A stretch of 64,000 nucleotides of DNA, from assembly GCF_037482285.1 (NCBI RefSeq), contig NZ_JBBEYB010000001.1, forward strand, positions 62,001-126,000. The letters run 5' to 3'. The stretch's first letter is position 1. Every line of letters begins with the position of its first letter. This DNA is from Aquabacterium sp029268225. Lineage in GTDB: Bacteria > Pseudomonadota > Gammaproteobacteria > Burkholderiales > Burkholderiaceae_C. The translations under genes were made by a program, and so were the position numbers. The notes below the pieces were generated by a model. The model made no database searches, was not told where the DNA came from, and was given only the letters and a program-made list of their open reading frames with translations. Below, in pieces: positions 52,554 through 59,922 of the stretch.

Positions 52554-52961
52554 GTGAAGTCTTGGTGTACCGCGCGGGGGCATCGGTCCCTGCAGAGACG
52601 ATGGGTGGCTTGGGGGACCGTTGGGGCTTTGGCCTGGTCCGTGGGCTTGAGTGGCTGCGGTGAGCGGGCTCCGGTGCCACCCACCGATGCCGATGTGCTG
52701 GCCGCCGAGCGGCTGCGTCCGGCCCGACCTGAATTGACCGCCCTGTACGAGCGCAGCTGCCTCGCCTGTCACGGCGTGCGCAGCGCCGCACCGCTGACGG
52801 GCCATGCCCCGTCGTGGCAGGCGCGCCTGCAGCAGGGCCCGGACGTCTTGCTGGCCCACACCCGCGAGGGCCTGCGTGGCATGCCCGCCATGGGCCTGTG
52901 CCCCGATTGCAGCGATGCCGAGCTGCAAGACCTGATCACCTTCATGAGCACCCCCCGATGA
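52554..52961 (+). CDS. Lipoprotein c-type cytochrome (c5-like)
   Basis: A 135-residue protein. A lipobox (GLSGC, Cys35) predicts a lipid anchor. Haem site is CLACH (69-73) and Met113 in GMPAMG is the likely axial ligand. The C-terminal CPDCSDAELQDLITFM, with Cys116 and Cys119, is the cytochrome c5 signature. I start at GTG 52554 with AGGAG 7 bases upstream. The stop overlaps the oxidase start (ATGA), so it is the likely electron acceptor of that oxidase. Confidence 0.85.
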   Translation: MKSWCTARGHRSLQRRWVAWGTVGALAWSVGLSGCGERAPVPPTDADVLAAERLRPARPELTALYERSCLACHGVRSAAPLTGHAPSWQARLQQGPDVLLAHTREGLRGMPAMGLCPDCSDAELQDLITFMSTPR

Positions 52962-54373
52962 GCCGACGTCACCTGAATCGCCGACAGCTGCTGAGTGGCG
53001 CTGCCGCCCTGGGCCTCGTCGACGCCTTGCGGGGCGGGACCCTGGCGCCATGGTTGGTCAGCGAGGCCCATGCACAGACGCCAACGCGTGCGCCCGCGGC
53101 GCCGCGCCGCTGGCAGAACTGGTCGGGCTTGCAGCAGGCCACGCCGGCCACCTGGGCGACACCCGCCAACGAGGCCGAGGTGCAGCAGCTCCTGCGTCGC
53201 ACGCGCGGCGAGGTGCGTGCGGTTGGCGCGGGCCACTCCTTCACGGCCCTGGTGCCCACCGACCAGACCCTGGTGTCGTTGGACCGCCTTCATGGCCTTG
53301 TCTCGGTCGACCGGGCCGCGATGACCGTCACCGCCCACGCCGGCACGCGCATCGGCGCCCTGGCGCGGGCCCTCGACGCCCAGGGTCTGGCCCTGCGCAA
53401 CCAGCCCGATGTGGACGTGCAGACCCTGGCCGGCGCCATCGCCACCGGCACCCACGGCACGGGCGCCACCTTGCCCGCCCTGCACGACGAGGTCGTGGGG
53501 ATGCGCCTGGTGCGACCGGACGGGGAGCTCGTCGAGATCGACGCCCGCCGCGACCCGGAGCTGCTGGCGGCCGCCCGCGTCTCGCTGGGCAGCCTGGGTC
53601 TGGTCACCCGTGTGACCCTGCGCGTGGTGCCCGCTTTCCACCTGGCGCGCCACGTCTGGCTGATGCCGGTTGAGCAGGCGCTGGCCGAGGCACCCGAGCT
53701 GGCGCAGCGCCACCGGCATTTCGAGTTCTATGTGCTGCCCTTCACTGGCTACGCAGCCTGCATCCGCCATGACCTGTACCAGGGCACGGACCTGGCCCTG
53801 CCGAAATCAGCCGATGAGGACGTCCTCAGCGACCTCAAGCAGCTGCGTGACTGGCTGGGACGGTTCCCCCGTTTGCGCCGCTGGGTGGCCCAGCAGGCCA
53901 TCGACCCCCAGCTCACCGAATCGGCCCGTCATCGCTCCCACCGCCTGTTGTCGTCGGTGCGCCCGACCCGCTTCCAGGAAACCGAATGGCATGTGCCGCG
54001 TGAGCAGGGACTGGCCTGCCTGCGTGCGGTGGTCGACCGGCTGGAGCAGCGCAACGAGGCCTTCTTCCCGCTGGAGTTCCGCTTTGTCCGGGGCGATGGC
54101 GCCTGGCTCAGCCCCTTCCACGGCCGAGACAGCTGCTCGATCGCCGTGCATGCCGCGGCCGACGAGGCCTGGGCCTATCTGATCGACGATTTCACGCCGA
54201 TCTTCCGTGCGCATCAGGGGCGCCCCCACTGGGGCAAGCTGCACCGCCTGGGCGCCGCCGACCTGGCCCCGCTCTACCCGCGCTGGGCCGATTTCGCTGC
54301 CCTGCGCCAGCGCTTCGACCCGCAGGGGCGCCTGCTCAATGCCCACCTGCGCCAGGTGTTCGGCATCACCTGA
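52958..54373 (+). CDS. D-arabinono-1,4-lactone oxidase-like FAD enzyme, exported
   Basis: A 471-residue flavoprotein. Residues 8-30 form a Tat-type signal (NRRQLLSGAAALG then to AHA). The PCMH FAD domain has GAGHSFTALVPTD, where the His is the usual flavin attachment site, and GTHGTG. The ALO C-domain ends with RPHWGKLH and FDPQGRLLNAHLRQVFG. Family members oxidise aldonolactones or sugar alcohols; the true substrate is unknown. Exported with FAD bound, it could pass electrons to the cytochrome encoded just before it. Confidence 0.87.
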   Translation: MSRRHLNRRQLLSGAAALGLVDALRGGTLAPWLVSEAHAQTPTRAPAAPRRWQNWSGLQQATPATWATPANEAEVQQLLRRTRGEVRAVGAGHSFTALVPTDQTLVSLDRLHGLVSVDRAAMTVTAHAGTRIGALARALDAQGLALRNQPDVDVQTLAGAIATGTHGTGATLPALHDEVVGMRLVRPDGELVEIDARRDPELLAAARVSLGSLGLVTRVTLRVVPAFHLARHVWLMPVEQALAEAPELAQRHRHFEFYVLPFTGYAACIRHDLYQGTDLALPKSADEDVLSDLKQLRDWLGRFPRLRRWVAQQAIDPQLTESARHRSHRLLSSVRPTRFQETEWHVPREQGLACLRAVVDRLEQRNEAFFPLEFRFVRGDGAWLSPFHGRDSCSIAVHAAADEAWAYLIDDFTPIFRAHQGRPHWGKLHRLGAADLAPLYPRWADFAALRQRFDPQGRLLNAHLRQVFGIT

Positions 54374-54383
54374 GGACCTGCAC

Positions 54384-55664
54384 ATGCCGAACTGGACACG
54401 CCGACGCTGGCTGGGCGCTGCTGCCCTGGGGAGCGGCGCAGCGGTCTGGGCTGTGCGCCCACAGGAGGCCGGGGCGCCCCATGCCGCACGCTTTCAGGCC
54501 CTGAGCCGTGCCCTGCGCCAGGCCGGTCTCACCCAGCCCACGCTGGTGCTCGACCGCGCGCAGCTGCACGCCAATGCCCGCCAGGTGCGCGCCAACCTCG
54601 ATGCGGCCCTGGCGCTGCGTCTGGTCAACAAATCCTTGCCCAGCCTGCTTCTGCTCGATGAGCTGTCCACCCTGTTGGGCACCGAGCGGCAGATGGTGTT
54701 CAACCTGCCTTACCTGCAACTGCTGGCCGAGCAGCGGCCGCGCAGCGAGGTGTTGCTCGGCAAGCCCTTTCCGGTGGCCGCGGCCGCCCATTTTCTGGCG
54801 CATCCCCCGCGCAGTGGGTTCGATCCCATCCGACAGGTGCAATGGCTGGTGGACACCCCGGCGCGGCTGGCCCAGTACCGCGACCTCGCCCGGGCGCGCC
54901 GGCAGGTGCTGCGCATCAACCTCGAAATCGACGTGGGCCTGCACCGTGGCGGTCTGCCCGACGACGCGTCGCTGCGCGAGGTGATCGGCCTGCTGCAAGG
55001 CGAACCCTGGTTGCAATGGTCCGGCTTCATGGGCTACGACGCCCACACCGAGAAAATCCCCGACCTGGGTGGGCTGCGCACGGCGGCACGCGCCCAGGTG
55101 CAGCAGCGCTACCGGGCCTGCCTGGACGCGATGCGGGCCAGCCCGCTGGCCCGCGACCCCGCGCGGCTGACGCTCAACACCGGCGGCTCCCCCACCTACC
55201 GCCTGCACCAGGCCGGGGGCGCGGCCAACGAGGTGGCCCTGGGCTCGGCCCTGGTCAAACCCAGCGACTTCGACACCCCCCTGTTGGCCGATCTGCAACC
55301 CGCCGTCTGGATCGCCACGCCAGTGCTCAAGGTGGCCCCTTGGCGGGCGCCCGACGGGGTGGGGGCCTTGGGCACGCTGCTGCGCGGCTGGGACCCCAAC
55401 CAGCGCGTCGCCCATTTCATCCACGGGGGGCACTGGCTGGCACAGCCCGACTCGCCGGCGGGCTTGCAGGCCAGCGCCCTGATCGGGGCTTCGTCCAACC
55501 AGCAGCTCTATGTGGGCTCGGGCCGCCAGGGCCTGCAGCCTGATGACCTCGTGTTCTTCCGTCCGACGCAGAGCGAGGCGGTGCTCCAGCAGTTCGGGGA
55601 CATGGCCGTGGTCGAAGGCGAGCGCGTGGTGGCGATGTGGCCGGTCTTCCCCGCGCGCGCCTGA
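54384..55664 (+). CDS. DSD1/D-threonine aldolase-like PLP enzyme
   Basis: A 426-residue protein of the alanine-racemase-fold family with D-serine dehydratase and D-threonine aldolase. PLP lysine is probably Lys83 (LRLVNKSLP). The C-terminal domain has the family's metal-site pattern ending in a Cys/His region, here weakly kept (VAHFIHGGHWLAQP). It begins with a Tat-like MPNWTRRRWLGAAALGSGAA, so may be exported, unusual for a PLP enzyme. It follows the oxidase by 10 bases. Substrate unknown. Confidence 0.82.
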   Translation: MPNWTRRRWLGAAALGSGAAVWAVRPQEAGAPHAARFQALSRALRQAGLTQPTLVLDRAQLHANARQVRANLDAALALRLVNKSLPSLLLLDELSTLLGTERQMVFNLPYLQLLAEQRPRSEVLLGKPFPVAAAAHFLAHPPRSGFDPIRQVQWLVDTPARLAQYRDLARARRQVLRINLEIDVGLHRGGLPDDASLREVIGLLQGEPWLQWSGFMGYDAHTEKIPDLGGLRTAARAQVQQRYRACLDAMRASPLARDPARLTLNTGGSPTYRLHQAGGAANEVALGSALVKPSDFDTPLLADLQPAVWIATPVLKVAPWRAPDGVGALGTLLRGWDPNQRVAHFIHGGHWLAQPDSPAGLQASALIGASSNQQLYVGSGRQGLQPDDLVFFRPTQSEAVLQQFGDMAVVEGERVVAMWPVFPARA

Positions 55665-55677
55665 GCGGCTTGCGGCC

Positions 55678-56259
55678 TCAGTCCGGCGTCCACACCCGCG
55701 CTTCGGTCACCACGGCCATCAGCGGCAGGTCGTGTGCCTGCGGGGCCAGCTCCTCGCGGCTCAAACGTGCCTGCTCCCAGGCCACGCCGATCACGGTCAC
55801 CCCGGGGTGCGCGGCCAGGTAACGGTCGAAATAGCCGCCACCATAGCCCAGGCGGTAGCCCTCGGGCGTGAAGCCTACGCAGGGCACCAGCACCACATCG
55901 GGCACCACTGCCTTGCCCGTCGGGCTGGGCAGACCGCACTCGTCTACGCTGCTCAACTCGCCCCCATCCCAGGGGCGGAAATGCATCGCCACCGGTTCGC
56001 GCTGGGCAAAGGGCAAGGCCAGGCGGCAATCCCACTGCGCCTGGGCGCGCAAGGCCAGTGTCCTTGGGTTAAATTCCCCTTTCATGGGCCAGTACACCCC
56101 CAGGACATCGGGCTCCAGTTGCGCGAGCACGTCCAGCAGACCTTGTTCAAGCTGCGCTTGTGCGGCCTCGCCGGCAGGCGTGGCGCACCAGGCTTGATGT
56201 GCGGCCAAGAGGCGGCGGCGCAGGGCAGGACGATCGGGAGTCGGGGCGGGTGAGGTCAT
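55678..56259 (-). CDS. 5-formyltetrahydrofolate cyclo-ligase
   Basis: A 193-residue enzyme that converts 5-formyl-THF to 5,10-methenyl-THF. The family end motifs are present: VPCVGFTPEGYRLGYGGGYFDRYL (seen in two parts) and the ATP-binding region. ATG 56259 is chosen over 56277, which would overlap the divergent transglycosylase start. E. coli calls this FAU1 or ygfA; it helps folate recycling. Confidence 0.9.
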   Translation of the reverse strand: MTSPAPTPDRPALRRRLLAAHQAWCATPAGEAAQAQLEQGLLDVLAQLEPDVLGVYWPMKGEFNPRTLALRAQAQWDCRLALPFAQREPVAMHFRPWDGGELSSVDECGLPSPTGKAVVPDVVLVPCVGFTPEGYRLGYGGGYFDRYLAAHPGVTVIGVAWEQARLSREELAPQAHDLPLMAVVTEARVWTPD

Positions 56260-56276
56260 CACAGAGAGACATTCCA

Positions 56277-58550
56277 TTGAAATTCACACTCAAGTATGCG
56301 GCCCCGGCCGCCCGGATGCTGGCGGCGATGGCCCTGGCCTGGGGCGCCTCGGTCCCCGTCGCCTCCGCGCAGACCGCGACGGACGGCGCGGACAATGCCG
56401 CCATCATGGCGGCCCGCGAGGCCTGGCGCACCCGCGACGCGGTGGCGCTGCTGTCCGCCCGCGATCAGCTGATCCGCACGCAGCACCCCTTGGCCCCCTG
56501 GGCCGACTACTGGTCGCTGATGCTGCGCCTGCCCACCCTCAGCGTGGCCGAGGCAGACGCCTTCTTCGCGCGCTGGCCGGACAGCTACGTGGCCGACCGG
56601 GGCCGCAACGACTGGTTGCTGGAGCTGGGACGTCGCCAGGACTGGGTGACCTTCCTGCGGATCCAGCCGCAGTTCCGCATGGCCGACGACCGCGAGGTGG
56701 CATGCTGGGACGTGTTGGCGCGCTACCAGACCCGTCCCACCGCCCAGCCCGCGATCATCTGGCGCAGCCAGGCCCAGCAGGCCTGGTGGGACCAGAAGGA
56801 TGCAGACCAGGCTTGCGACCGCATGGCCAGCGCGCTGCTGAAAGCCGGGGTGCTCACACCCGACGATGTGTGGCACAAGCTGCGTTTGGTCGTGGAGACC
56901 AACAAGCCCAAGGCCGTGCAGCAATCGGCGCGCCACCTCGGCGATGCAGTGGCCCAGGTGGCTGCGCGCCTGATGACCGCGCCGCAGGCCGTGTTGCAGC
57001 CTGGCGCGCTCACCGCTCCCCTCATGTCGGCGGGAGAGCCGCCCAGCGGCGCACCGGGCGCCTCGATGGGGCCTCCGTCGTCGGGCACGAAGGCATCGAA
57101 AAAACCCGCCACCAGTGTGCTGCGCAAGAAGCAGCTGCCCAAGCCCACGCTGGCCAGCATCCCGCTGACGATCCCGCCGGAATCGGAAGGCCCGCTCAAC
57201 CTGCTGGCCTTCATCCGCTGGGCCAGCGTGGACCACGCCGCGGCGGCCGCTGCCATCGCCGATCCCGCCACCCGCGCCCGCTGGCAATGGCGCGCCGAAG
57301 AGGCCGCCTGGGCCTGGTCGCAATTGGGCCGTACCGCGGCATGGCGGCTGCTGCCCGAGGCGCCAGCGCACTATGCGCGGGCCTGGACCGATCTGGGCAT
57401 CGCTGCGGGCGCGGGCGAGTTGTCGCCCGGCGCGGCGGCCTGGTCCGAGGAGACCCTGGCCTGGATGGTGCGCAGTGCCATCCGTGCGGCCACGGCGGGT
57501 GACACCTCCCGCTGGCCCCAGGTGGAGCAAGCCGTCTCGGCCATGTCCGCCGAACAGCGCCGCGATCCGGCCTGGGCATACTGGCAGGCGCGGGCGCTGC
57601 AGGCCCGTGCGGCGCAAACGCCATCGGCTGCCGCGGCCTTGCGCCAGCAGGCCCGTGAACTCCTGATCCAGGTCGCTGACCCGCTGACCTTCTACGGACA
57701 ACTGGCTGCCGAGGCCTTGCAAGGCCGCCCAGCTGCGCCACCCGTGCCCCCCGCTCCACTGAGTGATGCGGAACTGGCCCGCGCCGAAGCGGAGCCCGGC
57801 ATCGACCGTGCGCTGCGCCTGCTGGCGCTGGGCTGGCGAACCGAGGCGGTGCGCGAGTGGAACTTCACCTTGTCGCGCACCAAGCCGGGTGGCCTGAGCG
57901 ACCGTGAACTGCTGGCCGTGGCCGAAGTGGCGTGCCGCCGCGAGATCTGGGACCGCTGCATCAATTCCAGCGAGCGCACCCGCCAGGCGGTGAGCCTGGC
58001 CCAACGCTACCCCACGCCTTTCCACGACGAGGTGCTCGCCGCTGCCGCCGAAGTCGGGTTGGACCCCGCCTACATGTACGGGCTGATTCGCCAGGAGTCA
58101 CGCTTTCTGGTGGCGGCCCGCTCGTCGGTCGGGGCCTCGGGGCTGATGCAGGTGATGCCGGCCACAGCCGCCTGGACCGCGCGCAAGCTCAACATCCCTT
58201 ACAGCCCTGAGCTGCTGACCGACCGTGCCACCAACCTGCGCATCGGTGCGGGTTACCTCAAGCTGGTGCTCGATGACTTCGAGGGCACGCAAGCCATGGC
58301 CGCAGCGGCCTACAACGCCGGCCCCAGCCGCCCACGACGCTGGCGTGAAGGCAGCACGGTCGATGCAGCGGCCTGGGCCGAGAACGTGCCGTTTGCCGAG
58401 ACCCGTGACTACGTCAAAAAGGTGCTGGCCAACGCCACCGTGTATGCCCACGTCCTGAGCGGGCAACCCCTGGCGCTCAAACGCCGTCTGGGCGACACCA
58501 TCGGGCCGCGGGTGGTGTCGGCCCCCGGTGTGGCGCAAGATCTTCCCTGA
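56277..58550 (+). CDS. Soluble lytic murein transglycosylase
   Basis: A 757-residue periplasmic enzyme that cuts peptidoglycan. The signal peptide is read from TTG 56277 (MKFTLKYAAPAARMLAAMAL... to VASA), with AGAGAGA 8 bases upstream; the next ATG lacks a basic start. A long alpha-helical superhelical region leads to an SLT domain at about 590-720, with YGLIRQESRF (catalytic Glu), GLMQVMPATA and AAYNAGPSRPRRW. Residues 240-290 are a low-complexity Pro/Ser/Ala linker. Confidence 0.92.
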   Translation: MKFTLKYAAPAARMLAAMALAWGASVPVASAQTATDGADNAAIMAAREAWRTRDAVALLSARDQLIRTQHPLAPWADYWSLMLRLPTLSVAEADAFFARWPDSYVADRGRNDWLLELGRRQDWVTFLRIQPQFRMADDREVACWDVLARYQTRPTAQPAIIWRSQAQQAWWDQKDADQACDRMASALLKAGVLTPDDVWHKLRLVVETNKPKAVQQSARHLGDAVAQVAARLMTAPQAVLQPGALTAPLMSAGEPPSGAPGASMGPPSSGTKASKKPATSVLRKKQLPKPTLASIPLTIPPESEGPLNLLAFIRWASVDHAAAAAAIADPATRARWQWRAEEAAWAWSQLGRTAAWRLLPEAPAHYARAWTDLGIAAGAGELSPGAAAWSEETLAWMVRSAIRAATAGDTSRWPQVEQAVSAMSAEQRRDPAWAYWQARALQARAAQTPSAAAALRQQARELLIQVADPLTFYGQLAAEALQGRPAAPPVPPAPLSDAELARAEAEPGIDRALRLLALGWRTEAVREWNFTLSRTKPGGLSDRELLAVAEVACRREIWDRCINSSERTRQAVSLAQRYPTPFHDEVLAAAAEVGLDPAYMYGLIRQESRFLVAARSSVGASGLMQVMPATAAWTARKLNIPYSPELLTDRATNLRIGAGYLKLVLDDFEGTQAMAAAAYNAGPSRPRRWREGSTVDAAAWAENVPFAETRDYVKKVLANATVYAHVLSGQPLALKRRLGDTIGPRVVSAPGVAQDLP

Positions 58551-58583
58551 TCGCGCCGGCGCGCCGCGGCGTCACCCCAAGCA

Positions 58584-58614
58584 AAAGGGCCCCATCCGTG
58601 AGGAGGGGCCCTTT
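58584..58614. terminator. Bidirectional terminator between transglycosylase and barstar genes
   Basis: AAAGGGCCCC (58584-58593) pairs perfectly with GGGGCCCTTT (58605-58614). The A/T ends give a T tract in both directions, suiting the two converging genes. Confidence 0.88.
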
Positions 58615-58649
58615 GTCAGCGCGTGGCCGGTCGCCTGCGCCTAGCGTGG

Positions 58650-59210
58650 TCAGGCGGCGCTCAGCAGTGCGGCGGTGTCGAACACGCTGCTCATCGGTGG
58701 CAGGTTCATCACGATGGTCGGCGTGGCGTTCTTGGAGACCTTCACAGGCTTCACGTTGGGGTCATTTTGCGCCACATCGGCCTTGTCCCAGTTGCTGGCC
58801 GATTCCTTGCCCGACACAGCCATGGAATAGAACACGCGGAAGGGGATCTTGCGCTCGCTCCAGAAGTCGGCGGCATCACGGAAGGCGTCGAGCAGCTGCT
58901 CGCGGGTTTCGCGGTCGCAGGCGTTGTCACCGGGGATGAGTTCGAGCACGACAACGAAGCCAGGCTGCGGACCCGACTTGTGGACGAGGTCGGTCATGCA
59001 GTCGTACAGCGCGTCGAGGTTCTTGCCGAAGTGATCCGGGAACAGGAAGTCGCGAGCAATGATGTCCAGCACGTCCTGTTTGTCCTTCGCAGCGCTCAGG
59101 TTCGTGTACAGGAAGTGGTGGCCAACCGCGTGGGCTGCCTGTTGCAGTTCTTCCGGGCGAAAGGCTCGGATGGCTTGAACGATGTTGGGTCGAACGGATT
59201 GCAACAACAT
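58650..59210 (-). CDS. Barstar-family ribonuclease inhibitor
   Basis: A 186-residue cytoplasmic protein. The barstar fold is at about 10-125; FPDHFGKNLDALYDCMTDLV is the signature, with the Asp residues that bind the RNase active site. It is about twice the length of classical barstar, with a C-terminal tail of about 55 residues (from VSGKESASNW). It lies 96 bases after an RNase gene, its natural target. Confidence 0.92.
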   Translation of the reverse strand: MLLQSVRPNIVQAIRAFRPEELQQAAHAVGHHFLYTNLSAAKDKQDVLDIIARDFLFPDHFGKNLDALYDCMTDLVHKSGPQPGFVVVLELIPGDNACDRETREQLLDAFRDAADFWSERKIPFRVFYSMAVSGKESASNWDKADVAQNDPNVKPVKVSKNATPTIVMNLPPMSSVFDTAALLSAA

Positions 59211-59306
59211 GATCGCTTGGGGCCTTCAGCGCCAGGAGCAAGACTCCGGGGGCCGGGAGGCAAAGTTGAGGGTCAAAGAAAAAAGAGCGGAGGGGGACCG
59301 GAACGG

Positions 59307-59765
59307 TCAATGCCGAGGGTCGATGCGTTGAAAGCTGCTGTAGTGATCCTCGGTGTAGAAACAAGTTTCAGGTTGACGCATTTCTTTACCACCACAGACG
59401 ATGCGCCGCGCACCGCGGTCGCGCGCACCTGGGGTGGGCACGGTGTATTCACGGTAGTGGCCGCGTGGCTGACGGGGCAGGAGGCGTTCGCGGTTGCCGA
59501 ACACCGAGCCGTCTTTGGCGTAACGGAAGGGACCGCCTGCCAGAATGCGTCGGTGGACGACTTGCGCTTGAACCGGCAGCGCCGACAACGGCACCACGGC
59601 TTCAACGGCCGGCGGTTGGGTGGGATCGGAGCGTCGCGCCAGGGCCTCTGAAGGCATCCAGTGGGCGGCGACACCCAGCACCAGTCCAGCCAGGAAAGCC
59701 GCAGACCGCGAAGTCAGGCGGGAAGGCCCTGACAGCCGGGTCGTGAAGGGTTCTGCACTCAGCAC
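59307..59765 (-). CDS. Exported guanyl-specific ribonuclease (barnase/RNase Sa type)
   Basis: A 152-residue secreted RNase. The signal peptide is at about 18-43. The mature enzyme is close to RNase Sa: DGSVFGNRERLLP, YREYTVPTPG (Glu107), RGARRIVCGG (Arg121) and YTEDHYSSF (His141) are the catalytic set. Cys124 and Cys135 could bond. Start is GTG 59765, without a strong binding site. It lies upstream of barstar on the same strand, so enzyme and inhibitor are co-expressed. Confidence 0.9.
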   Translation of the reverse strand: MLSAEPFTTRLSGPSRLTSRSAAFLAGLVLGVAAHWMPSEALARRSDPTQPPAVEAVVPLSALPVQAQVVHRRILAGGPFRYAKDGSVFGNRERLLPRQPRGHYREYTVPTPGARDRGARRIVCGGKEMRQPETCFYTEDHYSSFQRIDPRH

Positions 59766-59815
59766 AACAGCTCTACGTGAAAGCCATCATGCTATCGAAA
59801 ACCCCCCAAAAGCTC

Positions 59816-59856
59816 AAGGCCCCGGGCCGCTGAAAAGCGGCTAACCGGGGCCTTTT
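59816..59856. terminator. Large hairpin, probable maeB terminator
   Basis: AAGGCCCCGG (59816-59825) pairs with CCGGGGCCTT (59845-59854), with an inner GCCGC/GCGGC stem and a GAAAA loop. An outer ACCCCCC/GGGGGGT pair extends it. TTTT follows on the plus strand; on the minus strand, after maeB, the T tract is interrupted. It separates maeB from the RNase gene. Confidence 0.75.
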
Positions 59857-59922
59857 GACGGGGGGTTGACAGCCTGTGCTATAAGCCCGGGCTGTTTTCA
59901 GCGGCACCTGGCCGCGTCACGT

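Noticed and set aside
49966..52791. Antisense frame of 941 codons opposite the ceramidase-family gene
   Set aside because: Same codon-bias shadow; composition is His/Gly/Arg-rich and it has no recognisable domain.
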